DNA of 21,286 bases from a virus, in the IMG/VR virus record IMGVR_UViG_3300031785_000069, positions 1-21,286 of that record. The stretch is one strand, 5' to 3'. The first letter of the stretch is position 1. Each line of letters opens with the position of its first letter. The position numbers were made by a program, and so were the translations under genes. The notes beneath the pieces are model-generated. The model was not told where the DNA came from. It made no database searches and saw nothing but the letters and a program-made list of their open reading frames with translations. Shown here one piece after another: positions 5,912 to 11,436 of the stretch.

Positions 5912-6273
5912 AACTGCCCCCTTTTATTTAAGTTGATAGCTTTTTGGCTTTCCATAGCGTTGTAATGCTCTGCAAAGTATTCAAGTATATATTCGTAATC
6001 ATATATTGGCTTTTTGTAGCTATCAGTACCCCAATAACCTTCCACTACTTGTTCTCTAGTGTTTAGCCAAATAGTTGGCCCACCACCAGCAAGTAATATC
6101 ATTACATCTTCCATCTCGCCCAGGCGATTAACACAGTAATCCCAATCGTAAGGCTCGTAATAGTTTTTAGCTTCAGGATTGTAAAATTGCATTTCGCCAC
6201 TTGTACAATCATTTGCATATTGGTCAACCATACTCCTTAGTTGACGTTCACAGTCGTTTAGCTTCTCAACCAT
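5908..6273 (-). CDS. Hypothetical protein, 121 aa
   Basis: An acidic protein with many Tyr and Trp residues. The first 30 residues look helical with two Cys; a PYDWDYCVNRLGEMEDVM stretch follows. A short Gly-rich turn (LLAGGGPTIW) around residues 61-70 precedes what looks like a beta pair; the C terminus is helical. The GGGPT.W turn recurs in small phage proteins of unknown function that I cannot name. Its start overlaps the end of the 59-aa gene by eight bases, with an AGGAGG ribosome binding site inside that gene. Role unknown; a host-takeover function would fit its place among small cassettes. Confidence 0.75.
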   Translation of the reverse strand: MVEKLNDCERQLRSMVDQYANDCTSGEMQFYNPEAKNYYEPYDWDYCVNRLGEMEDVMILLAGGGPTIWLNTREQVVEGYWGTDSYKKPIYDYEYILEYFAEHYNAMESQKAINLNKRGQL

Positions 6274-6445
6274 TGGAACGCCTCCTAGCTCTCGCTTTTT
6301 TATTCTTCATGTGGATTTTAGCTTGGCGTAAAGAATTAAACTCCAAGCCGTCTAGAAAAATACGGTAATGACCGTATTCGTTTTTTTCGTATTTAAGACC
6401 GTATCTATCTAGTCTTTTTTCGTAGTGTTTAAGTTTATCATTCAT
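6266..6445 (-). CDS. Small basic protein, 59 aa
   Basis: A strongly basic protein with Lys and Arg throughout and a terminal ARARRRSNG tail, which suggests nucleic-acid binding. The N-terminal half has a helix followed by a YGHYRIFLDGLEF beta-like segment, then a basic helix. A GGAG ribosome binding site lies upstream of the ATG, and the promoter at 6477-6504 lies just before it, making it the first gene of its cassette. The reading frame is intact. It could be a small DNA- or RNA-binding protein, but no named family is recognised. Confidence 0.65.
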   Translation of the reverse strand: MNDKLKHYEKRLDRYGLKYEKNEYGHYRIFLDGLEFNSLRQAKIHMKNKKARARRRSNG

Positions 6446-6476
6446 ATCTTTTTCTCCGTTTAATAAATGAACTTAA

Positions 6477-6504
6477 ATAATAGCATTTGATTACTAATTG
6501 TCAA
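6477..6504 (-). promoter_or_regulatory. Sigma70-like promoter
   Basis: On the minus strand, TTGACA (6504-6499), a 16-bp spacer beginning ATTAGTAATC, then TATTAT (6482-6477). It shares the promoter/operator block of the other cassettes and drives the four ORFs from 6445 to 5694. Confidence 0.75.
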
Positions 6505-6520
6505 CAAATAAATTTATGGG

Positions 6521-6636
6521 ATGGCAGGGCCATAGGCGAAAAGATCCCAGGGTCAGCTCCAGATGTGTTCCTTTGTGTATGTATTTTTCTTGGTATTTTT
6601 TTTGGGGGAGCTTTAGCTCCCCCGACTGCTCCCGAC
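6521..6636 (+). repeat. Modular intergenic element E
   Basis: ATGGC/GCCAT inverted repeat (6521-6533), GATCCC-AGGGTC near-palindrome (6543-6554), TTTGTGTATGTATTTT (6572-6587), a perfect GGGGGAGC/GCTCCCCC hairpin (6604-6623), and CCGAC at 6622-6626 and 6632-6636. The hairpin has T residues before it on the plus strand and A residues after it on the minus strand, so it is not an intrinsic terminator in either direction. It directly follows the minus-strand gene that stops at 6638. Confidence 0.62.
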
Positions 6637-6637
6637 T

Positions 6638-6769
6638 TTATTCTTCTTCTATAGTTTTTTCGGAGATTTTCAGTTCTTCTAAAAAATTTGGGTGAAAAGT
6701 TTCCTTTAAATGTTGGCGGAAAATTTTCGCAGATAAATCGTCAGGACAATCAATAGTAAATCTAATCAT
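6638..6769 (-). CDS. Hypothetical small protein, 43 aa
   Basis: The ATG at 6769 is chosen over an in-frame TTG at 6832 because GGGAG lies seven bases upstream and because the start overlaps the stop of the previous gene by only eight bases, whereas the TTG would overlap by about 70. The product starts MIRFTIDCPDD, reads like one beta strand and a helix (SAKIFRQHLKETF), and ends in an acidic tail with IEEE. No family recognised. It is the second and last gene of its cassette and is followed directly by element E. Confidence 0.6.
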   Translation of the reverse strand: MIRFTIDCPDDLSAKIFRQHLKETFHPNFLEELKISEKTIEEE

Positions 6770-6995
6770 ATTTTCTCTCCCAACTTTCAGGATTTTTATT
6801 CCTACAAGCTTTGTAAAATTTAAATTGGTCAAATTTAGGATTTCTTTCTTTCAAAGCCATTCCTAATATAACCATAAAATCGTTTGGACAAATTCTTTTT
6901 TCATAAGTTATATTTCCAAACTCATCTACAATTTCGCCTAGTTTAGTTTCAGATTTAATAATCTTAGCAATCATTTCATAATCTTTTTTATTCAT
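6762..6995 (-). CDS. Hypothetical small protein, 77 aa
   Basis: No family recognised. The protein is helical at the N terminus (KKDYEMIAKIIKS), has a short EFGNITYEKR segment, a hydrophobic helix (FMVILGMALKE), and a basic aromatic C terminus (FKFYKACRNKN). A KGG-type site lies before the ATG. It is the first gene of the cassette from the promoter at 7027-7055. The N-terminal pattern and the ACRNKNPESW ending recall small marine phage proteins without known function, but I cannot name one. Confidence 0.72.
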   Translation of the reverse strand: MNKKDYEMIAKIIKSETKLGEIVDEFGNITYEKRICPNDFMVILGMALKERNPKFDQFKFYKACRNKNPESWERKYD

Positions 6996-7026
6996 AATGT
7001 TTCCCTTTTGTTTAAGTTATGAATGT

Positions 7027-7055
7027 ATTATGTCAGATAGTTTACTATTTGTCAA
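7027..7055 (-). promoter_or_regulatory. Sigma70-like promoter with palindromic operator
   Basis: On the minus strand, TTGACA (7055-7050), a 17-bp spacer and CATAAT (7032-7027). The spacer contains ATAGT-AA-ACTAT, an interrupted palindrome matching the shared half-site. It drives the genes at 6995 and 6769. Confidence 0.78.
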
Positions 7056-7094
7056 CTATTTTTTTAGATTAATTTTACATAAAGTAAACAATCC

Positions 7095-7123
7095 TTATAA
7101 CTTCTAGTTATACTATTTGTAAA
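7095..7123 (-). promoter_or_regulatory. Weaker tandem promoter of the same family
   Basis: On the minus strand, TTTACA (7123-7118), a 17-bp spacer beginning AATAGTATAACTAG, and TTATAA (7100-7095). It lies about 70 bases upstream of the 7027-7055 promoter with no gene between, so it may be a second start for the same cassette or a relic left by loss of a gene. Confidence 0.45.
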
Positions 7124-7170
7124 TCAAAAAGTTCTCCTGTACTCCAAATGCGTTCCTGCAGAAGCCAGAA

Positions 7171-7272
7171 AAGAGATCTCTTGGATGGCCCTTAGATGTG
7201 CTAATATTGTGTGTAATCTTATCTAATAACCACCCGACATTTTTTGAACCGACTCCCGACATGTGAGCCGAC
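7171..7272 (+). repeat. Modular intergenic element F
   Basis: A perfect 12-bp palindrome AAGAGATCTCTT (7171-7182), a TGTGTGTAAT block (7209-7218), an AT-rich stretch, then four CCGAC motifs (7234-7238, 7249-7253, 7256-7260 and 7268-7272). The hairpin seen in C, D and E is not obvious here. The divergent gap 6996-7466 otherwise holds only promoters; a short minus-strand open frame across the element is not convincing. Confidence 0.58.
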
Positions 7273-7402
7273 TTATAACTTAGCTTCCAAGTTGAGAATA
7301 ATTGCTTTTTTTTATAGAAAGCGACCAAGCGAGAAGGGTAATGCGATTTCCTTTTGTTATTGACACGACTGAATATTTTTTATTATTTTTTGTAGATACT
7401 TA

Positions 7403-7430
7403 TTGTAATCCTATAAATAGTGTCTATAAT
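7403..7430 (+). promoter_or_regulatory. Sigma70-like promoter of the plus-strand small-gene operon
   Basis: TTGTAA (7403-7408), 16 bp, and consensus TATAAT (7425-7430). Immediately downstream lies ACTGATAGTAAACAAAT, a reverse-oriented match to the shared operator block, so the same regulator may repress this operon. The first gene starts at 7467. Confidence 0.68.
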
Positions 7431-7466
7431 ATACTGATAGTAAACAAATAATTAACGGAGAATGAT

Positions 7467-7634
7467 ATGTTTAGTATAGTAGAAGTAATAAGAAAAAGGG
7501 GACAGAACTTAGATAAATCTTATGTTGTTGTCGATAATCTAACCAAGCAGTCTGTTGAAACTTTTAACCATAAATATCAGGCAGAAATGTTTATCACAAG
7601 ACAGACTGACTACAGAGCAATAGGGGAGAAATAA
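7467..7634 (+). CDS. Hypothetical small protein, 55 aa, first gene of the plus operon
   Basis: The ATG at 7467 has CGGAG about six bases upstream and lies about 30 bases from the predicted transcription start. The product begins MFSIVEVIRKRG, continues with a beta-like SYVVVDNLTK segment and an EMFITRQTDYRAIGEK end. No family recognised. Its stop overlaps the next ATG by one base (TAATG). The position directly behind a strong promoter suggests an early expressed protein. Confidence 0.65.
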   Translation: MFSIVEVIRKRGQNLDKSYVVVDNLTKQSVETFNHKYQAEMFITRQTDYRAIGEK

Positions 7635-7864
7635 TGAAACTTAAACACCACGAAATTTGTATTATCAGCAATTTGATAAGTTTAAATGAAGAATACTTCG
7701 CAAGGGAGTGTAAAAGAAATCCAATCAAAGATGCCATAAATGATAACCACGACCATTATCGACCATTTGGGAAATTTAATGGCGAAGTATCGCAAAAGAT
7801 GTTTAACGACCTAAAACACAAAATAGATAAAGAATTTAAAACCAAAGTTGAGTGGGAGGACTGA
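7634..7864 (+). CDS. Hypothetical small protein, 76 aa
   Basis: Rich in His, Asn and Asp with several Lys; the start MKLKHHEICIISN may be a beta strand and helix. A DNHDHYRPFG segment around residues 36-45 could hold a metal, but no motif is recognised. GGGGAG lies upstream, and both ends overlap neighbouring genes by one to three bases (TAATG before, TGATG after). Part of the ten-gene coupled operon 7467-9948. Function unknown. Confidence 0.7.
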   Translation: MKLKHHEICIISNLISLNEEYFARECKRNPIKDAINDNHDHYRPFGKFNGEVSQKMFNDLKHKIDKEFKTKVEWED

Positions 7865-8172
7865 TGAGTAATTGGAGAGTAGATACACCTTATGATATGG
7901 AAGAGCCACCTGAAATTTTAGAAATTAGAGCGATAATAAAAATTGTTGATACTAGAAATCTATCAGACGAAGAAAGCGAAAAACAATACAACGATTGGTG
8001 GTGTGGAGAAAAAGACGACAATTTTTTAACCAATATGTTGTTCGGTTGTGTTGAAGAGCTTATGTCTGAAAAAGAGTATGAAGAATTTTCTATTTGGTGT
8101 CTTAAAGCGAATGATTGCGACATGCTTAACTATATAGAAGATTTTATTAACAAACGAGAAAGGAAGTATTAA
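7864..8172 (+). CDS. Acidic hypothetical protein, 102 aa
   Basis: The ATG at 7864 is preferred to an upstream in-frame GTG because GGGAGGA lies just before it and it overlaps the previous stop as TGATG. The protein is strongly acidic with many Trp, Asp and Glu residues, likely helical in its second half (EELMSEKEYEEFSIWCL). It contains a MSNWRVDTPYDMEEPPEI start and an NDWWCGEKDD stretch. No family is recognised. Negative charge over a compact fold is a feature of DNA-mimic and other host-inhibitor phage proteins, but this is only a compositional hint. Confidence 0.68.
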   Translation: MSNWRVDTPYDMEEPPEILEIRAIIKIVDTRNLSDEESEKQYNDWWCGEKDDNFLTNMLFGCVEELMSEKEYEEFSIWCLKANDCDMLNYIEDFINKRERKY

Positions 8173-8363
8173 TGACTAAGAAATATATTTTTCAAATGAT
8201 AACTGAAGTACATCAAGAAATTACTGTAGATGCAGAAAACTATAAAGAAGCAGAACAAAAATTAGAAGATGGCAAATATGATATGGCAGAAGAAAATGAA
8301 AGTTATTTAGTGGGTTGGGAGTGTATCAAAATGCCCGAAAACATAGATGAGGAAACCAAATGA
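8172..8363 (+). CDS. Small acidic beta-beta-alpha-type protein, 63 aa
   Basis: The pattern is a strand pair (KYIFQMITEVHQEITVDA) followed by a helix of the form ENYKEAEQKLEDG and an acidic tail. It resembles the small phage proteins often annotated only by a conserved strand-strand-helix signature with an AEN.KEAE core. The genes at 8895 and 9143 share the same pattern, which suggests in-operon duplication. ATG one base past the previous stop overlap; an AGGAAG site precedes it. Function unknown. Confidence 0.68.
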   Translation: MTKKYIFQMITEVHQEITVDAENYKEAEQKLEDGKYDMAEENESYLVGWECIKMPENIDEETK

Positions 8364-8617
8364 TATATGTAAATTTTAAAATCCAAGAAGGAGAACATGA
8401 GTATCACGAAAGCGATTATTACAAAATGGATCTTAATGATTACGAAAAAGGAGTTGTTACCGACAAAGATATTATCGCAGAGTTTTTAGGACTTGAAGAT
8501 GAACAATTTGAGAACTTTGAAGATGATAGTTATTGGTGGGGTAGTGCTTTAATTTCTGTAAGACGTGTTCAAGAGATAACTCAAGATGAACTAGAAGTTG
8601 TAAGGAGGTTTTGCTAA
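8360..8617 (+). CDS. Acidic hypothetical protein, 85 aa
   Basis: The start overlaps the previous stop (ATGA). The protein is very acidic, rich in Asp, Glu and Tyr, with a beta-like start (MIYVNFKIQEGEHEY), an acidic middle (LGLEDEQFENFEDD) and a short basic helix close to the C terminus (VRRVQEITQDELEVVRRF). No family recognised. It shares the acidic, strand-first style of its neighbours. Confidence 0.66.
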   Translation: MIYVNFKIQEGEHEYHESDYYKMDLNDYEKGVVTDKDIIAEFLGLEDEQFENFEDDSYWWGSALISVRRVQEITQDELEVVRRFC

Positions 8618-8895
8618 TGAAAGACTTTAGTATATCTGTGTCCTTTCATACATATGAAGGAAATGAAACTAATCCTAACGAAAGAGATTGGGACGATTAC
8701 AAAGAGTTAGATGTAATACGCCCTTCACAAGACTTTAGCGACTCTGCTTATCCATTAGAGTTTAAAGAGCAAATTACTAAACTCTTTGAATGTTTTGGAG
8801 ATACTGCGGAATGTGTTGAAGATGCGGTTATTAAATTTTCAGATGAGTCTAAAAGTTATGAAATCCATGTTCGTTTAGAGGAGTGGGAAGCGTGA
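8617..8895 (+). CDS. Acidic hypothetical protein, 92 aa
   Basis: The ATG at 8617 fits an AGGAGG site and the TAATG overlap; an upstream in-frame TTG is rejected. The N terminus looks like a beta strand (KDFSISVSFHTY), followed by an acidic turn region with several Asp and Asn, then a probable helix with two Cys (LFECFGDTAECVED) and a final strand (SYEIHVRLEEW). No family recognised. Part of the coupled acidic-protein operon. Confidence 0.66.
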   Translation: MKDFSISVSFHTYEGNETNPNERDWDDYKELDVIRPSQDFSDSAYPLEFKEQITKLFECFGDTAECVEDAVIKFSDESKSYEIHVRLEEWEA

Positions 8896-9146
8896 TGAAA
8901 GCTACAAGAAAATTTTATATACGAGTAAGGGCAGATTATGTTGGCTACTACGAAATTGAAGCTAAAGATCTAAATGAAGCCGAAATTAAAGCGATGGTAC
9001 AGTTAGACCACGACATGAACGACAGAGTTTATCCGAATGTAGATTGTGATGAATATGACCCAACAGAGTTTATGGATAACCCAGATAAGTACCAAAGCAT
9101 TCAATCAGATAACCAGGATTATTTTTCACAAGAGGAGGAAGCATGA
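8895..9146 (+). CDS. Acidic strand-strand-helix protein, 83 aa
   Basis: The ATG at 8895 overlaps the previous stop as TGATG and follows a GAGGAG site; an in-frame GTG twelve bases earlier is less likely. Residues 5-40 show the strand-strand-helix pattern (FYIRVRADYVGYYEIEA, then DLNEAEIKAMVQ), like 8172-8363 and 9143-9322. The rest is acidic, with several Asp and Tyr and a Gln/Glu-rich tail. Function unknown; duplication within the operon is inferred. Confidence 0.68.
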   Translation: MKATRKFYIRVRADYVGYYEIEAKDLNEAEIKAMVQLDHDMNDRVYPNVDCDEYDPTEFMDNPDKYQSIQSDNQDYFSQEEEA

Positions 9147-9322
9147 GTAAACTTAAATTTAGAATTAGATATACAGACACTATGGACTCTTATTTGCTTG
9201 ACCATGTTTTTGATAGCGAACAAGATGCACAAGATTACATAGATTATTCTTTAGAGTGCCAACCTTATCCTAGTAATTTTTTTGAAGTGGAGGAAGCATT
9301 AGATGCAGAACTTAAAACTTAA
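9143..9322 (+). CDS. Small acidic strand-strand-helix protein, 59 aa
   Basis: The ATG at 9143 overlaps the previous stop as ATGA and follows GAGGAGG. The product begins SKLKFRIRYTDTM, then LLDHVFDSEQDAQDYIDY, a shortened version of the strand-strand-helix pattern seen at 8172 and 8895. A Cys-Gln-Pro segment and an acidic helix end the protein. The stop lies 20 bases inside the next gene. Function unknown. Confidence 0.62.
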   Translation: MSKLKFRIRYTDTMDSYLLDHVFDSEQDAQDYIDYSLECQPYPSNFFEVEEALDAELKT

Positions 9323-9521
9323 ACAAGTACAAGACGCTATAAGCTATCTGAGAACGATACAAGAAGATCTAAACCCAAGAAAAGCAAAGTTGGGAAATAA
9401 ACCAATAGTATGGATTTCGGTTGATAACCAAGAAGATTTCACTTTACTTAATCAAGCTTTAAAGAGCATGAGGAATGTAAAATGGATAGGCATAATACTA
9501 GAAACAGAGGAGGCAGTATGA
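9303..9521 (+). CDS. Hypothetical small protein, 72 aa
   Basis: Basic N-terminal helix (QNLKLKQVQDAISYLRTIQ), then a beta strand with a PIVWISVDNQ segment, a second helix (DFTLLNQALKSM) and a last strand (WIGIILETEE). The strand-helix-strand order is that of a compact alpha/beta fold, but I cannot name a family. Overlaps its neighbours at both ends, with GTGGAGG upstream. Confidence 0.66.
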   Translation: MQNLKLKQVQDAISYLRTIQEDLNPRKAKLGNKPIVWISVDNQEDFTLLNQALKSMRNVKWIGIILETEEAV

Positions 9522-9877
9522 AGTCATATATGTTCATTACACATAATGAAGGGGCTGACGATAAGAACTTTTATGGAAGCTCTAAAATAGGCGAAATTAA
9601 AACATCTTACCAAAGCTTAGTTGATGCTCTTGGAGAGCCAATGAAAATTGATTTAAGCATGTCTGATGGCAAGACAGACGTTGAGTGGGAGTTGGAGTTT
9701 CAAGATGGAACTTTTCTTCACATTTATAATTGGAAGAATGGTAAGAACTATCTTGGCGATGAAGGTTGGGAAATACCTGAAATTTGCGAATGGAGTGTTG
9801 GAGGACACAACAAAAAAGACTTGCAGAAGTTAGAAATGATTTTTCAAGTTGAAAAAATAAAAGCTTTAATTACTTGA
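9518..9877 (+). CDS. Conserved phage-type hypothetical protein, 119 aa
   Basis: The ATG at 9518 is preferred: GAGGAGG is five bases upstream and it overlaps the previous stop as ATGA, whereas an in-frame ATG at 9482 lies deep inside the previous gene. The pattern GSSKIGEIKTSYQSL, then LGEP, DGKTDVEWELEFQDGT, and a IYNWKNGKNYLG segment is one I have seen in small phage and cyanobacterial hypothetical proteins; the function is unknown. Mixed beta/alpha, mildly acidic. It is close to the end of the plus-strand operon. Confidence 0.72.
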   Translation: MKSYMFITHNEGADDKNFYGSSKIGEIKTSYQSLVDALGEPMKIDLSMSDGKTDVEWELEFQDGTFLHIYNWKNGKNYLGDEGWEIPEICEWSVGGHNKKDLQKLEMIFQVEKIKALIT

Positions 9878-9948
9878 TTGAAGCAATTCCAGGGATTTTA
9901 ATTATTGTTTTAATCCTTATACTGCACAAAGTATTTGGCGATAAATAG
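9874..9948 (+). CDS. Possible membrane micropeptide with TTG start, 24 aa
   Basis: A TTG at 9874 overlaps the previous stop as TTGA. The frame gives one hydrophobic segment (IPGILIIVLILIL) followed by a basic/acidic tail (HKVFGDK). No good ribosome binding site is visible, so translation would rely on coupling. It matches the pattern of membrane micropeptides at 5694 and 12949. Confidence 0.35.
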   Translation: MIEAIPGILIIVLILILHKVFGDK

Positions 9949-9983
9949 ACAAATCATGTAAATAGCAGTTAAAATGTAAAACG

Positions 9984-10007
9984 AAGTAGAGTGATACTTG
10001 TCTTTTT
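9984..10007 (+). terminator. Weak terminator between convergent operons
   Basis: A 5-bp stem (9984-9988 with 9995-9999, 6-nt loop) is followed by TCTTTTT on the plus strand and by a T-rich stretch on the minus strand, so it may act in both directions. It lies between the ends of the plus operon (9877/9948) and terS (10016). The stem is short and AT-rich. Confidence 0.35.
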
Positions 10008-10015
10008 CTCCCCTT

Positions 10016-10585
10016 TTATTGCTCTACTTCACTTTTAGAACTTTCCACAACATCATTTTCTAAAGCATTATCGCCAATGACTTGTGCTTCTATAGCTTGA
10101 CCGAGCAAACTTTCCAAACGATTTTCTACTTCTTCTCTACTCATTTGATCTATTTTTCCAAACATGACTTCCTTTCTATCAACAATCAGGCCACCTACCC
10201 TTAATAAGCTATTTTGAGCTGAGATTGCTGCGTTAAATGAGCCAGCTTCCAAAGCTTTATCCCGAATATCATACAAATCTTGAACTGCTCTATCATAATT
10301 CAGCTCATACTTCTTTTTCACTTCATTCATCAGATAGTTGTACTCTGATCTAATTAAAGGGTTGCTCATAAGTTTATTTGCAGCTTGTCGTGGGTCTTTG
10401 TAGCCAGCTTTCGCAGCCGACTCAATCAAAGATAGTCTAGGATTATTTACAGCAGTCCAAATGAATATTCTTTGTCTGCGATTGAGTTTCTTATCCAGGT
10501 TGCAAGTTTCGATTGGGGGAGTATCTTTTTCAGCAAGTAGGTTGCCTTCGTAAGTTGTATCATGTTTCTTTTGATGATCTGCCAT
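10016..10585 (-). CDS. terS: Terminase small subunit (Terminase_2-like)
   Basis: The DNA-recognition subunit of the packaging motor. It binds the packaging site and hands DNA to the large subunit. Residues 35-80 hold the typical layout for this family: LNRRQRIFIW, a helix-turn-helix with SLIESAAKAGYKDP, the AANKLMSNPLI segment, then long helices with a KKYELNYDRAVQDL pattern, followed by an acidic C terminus. Length (189 aa) is normal. The closest upstream ribosome binding site, GGGAGGAGG at 10619-10611, is 25 bases from the ATG, but a perfect 6-bp hairpin (10596-10609) lies in between and would shorten the effective distance to about 11. A ten-codon ORF (10624 to about 10592) overlaps this region in the same frame. 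It is far from terL (about 9.8 kb), although on the same strand. Confidence 0.78.
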   Translation of the reverse strand: MADHQKKHDTTYEGNLLAEKDTPPIETCNLDKKLNRRQRIFIWTAVNNPRLSLIESAAKAGYKDPRQAANKLMSNPLIRSEYNYLMNEVKKKYELNYDRAVQDLYDIRDKALEAGSFNAAISAQNSLLRVGGLIVDRKEVMFGKIDQMSREEVENRLESLLGQAIEAQVIGDNALENDVVESSKSEVEQ

Positions 10586-10644
10586 GATGTTTTAGCGTAT
10601 TCTAATACGACCTCCTCCCACCATTCTCCCAATAGTGTGTAGCA

Positions 10645-10674
10645 AGGGTACACTCCCGACTATTGTATTGTCAA
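10645..10674 (-). promoter_or_regulatory. Promoter of terS containing a CCCGAC motif
   Basis: On the minus strand, consensus TTGACA (10674-10669), an 18-bp spacer and TACCCT (10650-10645). The spacer contains GTCGGG (plus strand CCCGAC, 10655-10660), the motif of the intergenic elements, and next to it a GTGTA/TACAC inverted repeat (10637-10653). It lacks the usual TAGTAAAC block, so terS may be controlled separately as a late gene. Confidence 0.55.
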
Positions 10675-10805
10675 GAACTTTAGGATATTTAAGGGTATTT
10701 TCTTCTTATTCCTATGACAAAAATGTAAAAAATAAAATAATGATGAAAGCCTTATAAATAAAGGGTTTGCGGTGTCATGAATACCATGACAAAAATCAGA
10801 CAATA

Positions 10806-11099
10806 TTAATTTTCAGGATCTAATTCAAAATCAGCAGTAAAAAAGATACCTTCTTCGCCTATGTAATCTTCAGGCAAATGTGCGTCTAATGTTTCATTAA
10901 CCAAGCGTACTGTTTCTTTTTCCGACTGTGTTATCTGCATTATCTTTTGCAAAGCATAAGAAAGCATACAAAGGCTAGTCATAAGTTCCGACTCTCCCCT
11001 TACACAATGATTATTTACAATGCTATCGCATTTTAAGACCAGCTCTTGAGAAGTAGGTCGGCCCAATCTTTCTGTGAAATCAATAACTTTGTAAGCCAT
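10806..11099 (-). CDS. Hypothetical protein, 97 aa
   Basis: No family recognised. The first 30 residues read MAYKVIDFTERLGRPTSQEL, a basic start followed by a helix; the middle is helical with several Cys and Met (LMTSLCMLSYALQKIM), and the C terminus is acidic (EEGIFFTADFELDPEN). A TATAAT-like hexamer lies only five bases upstream of the ATG (11110-11105), which would place transcription start at or near the start codon. A leaderless message is therefore possible, though no matching -35 box is seen. It is isolated between terS and the plus-strand operon. Confidence 0.66.
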   Translation of the reverse strand: MAYKVIDFTERLGRPTSQELVLKCDSIVNNHCVRGESELMTSLCMLSYALQKIMQITQSEKETVRLVNETLDAHLPEDYIGEEGIFFTADFELDPEN

Positions 11100-11138
11100 A
11101 TCTGATTATATACATACTTGAAAGAAAGGGGAAAGGGC

Positions 11139-11187
11139 GGAGAGATTTCTAGCCAGGCTCTCTCCGAAGCCTTAGCCGTTTTTTTTT
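11139..11187 (+). terminator. Plus-strand terminator-like hairpin with no plus-strand gene before it
   Basis: GGAGAGA (11139-11145) pairs perfectly with TCTCTCC (11159-11165); after 13 bases a run of nine T residues follows (11179-11187). Nothing that I can call a gene lies upstream on the plus strand; the upstream gene is on the minus strand. A small RNA antisense to the 10806-11099 leader is possible. The 13-base gap between stem and T run makes a normal intrinsic terminator less certain. Confidence 0.4.
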
Positions 11188-11257
11188 GGGAGAATGACAT
11201 GAACGGCACTAGAACTAAGAGGAGCAACTTAAAAAATCTCCCCTTAATTACAATTAG

Positions 11258-11287
11258 TGGACATGATATACTAATTGTGTGTATAAT
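11258..11287 (+). promoter_or_regulatory. Sigma70-like promoter of the recombination/methylation operon
   Basis: TGGACA (11258-11263), 18 bp, and consensus TATAAT (11282-11287). The spacer contains ATATACTAATTGT, the reverse complement of the shared ACAATTAGTA block, so an operator of the same family is likely. The first ORF starts at 11308. Confidence 0.62.
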
Positions 11288-11307
11288 GCAATCAGAGGTA
11301 AGAGTTT

Positions 11308-11436
11308 ATGGAAGAAGAGAAAGATTTAATACATGAATTAGCTATGGCTGAGTTTGACTTAGCAAGAACTAAAGAATGGATTAAACAAATAAAACAAAAA
11401 TTAAAAGAGGAGGAGCAAGATGCAAAGTCTGCCTGA
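11308..11436 (+). CDS. Small charged helical protein, 42 aa
   Basis: Starts 21 bases after the -10 box with an AGAGGTAAGAG purine-rich site upstream. The product is nearly all helix, alternately acidic and basic (MEEEKDLIHELAMAE, then KEWIKQIKQKLKEEEQD). Its stop lies 17 bases inside the nuclease gene, whose AGGAGG site sits in its end. It might only position ribosomes for the nuclease, but the frame is clean. No family recognised. Confidence 0.55.
   Translation: MEEEKDLIHELAMAEFDLARTKEWIKQIKQKLKEEEQDAKSA

Noticed and set aside
6604-6636. Hairpin in element E as an intrinsic terminator.
   Set aside because: The stem is strong, but the T run precedes it on the plus strand and A residues follow it on the minus strand, so no U tract follows in either direction.
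6770-6832. Upstream TTG start for the 43-aa gene.
   Set aside because: It would overlap the previous gene by 70 bases and has no ribosome binding site, whereas the ATG at 6769 has GGGAG and an eight-base overlap.
7113-7328. Minus-strand open frame of 71 aa starting with TTG.
   Set aside because: It crosses element F, has no ribosome binding site, and its composition does not fit the other proteins.
3500-7440. CRISPR array, because of repeated motifs in the intergenic zone.
   Set aside because: Copies are unevenly spaced, lack a constant repeat of 25-40 bp and unique spacers of even length, and are modular rather than tandem.
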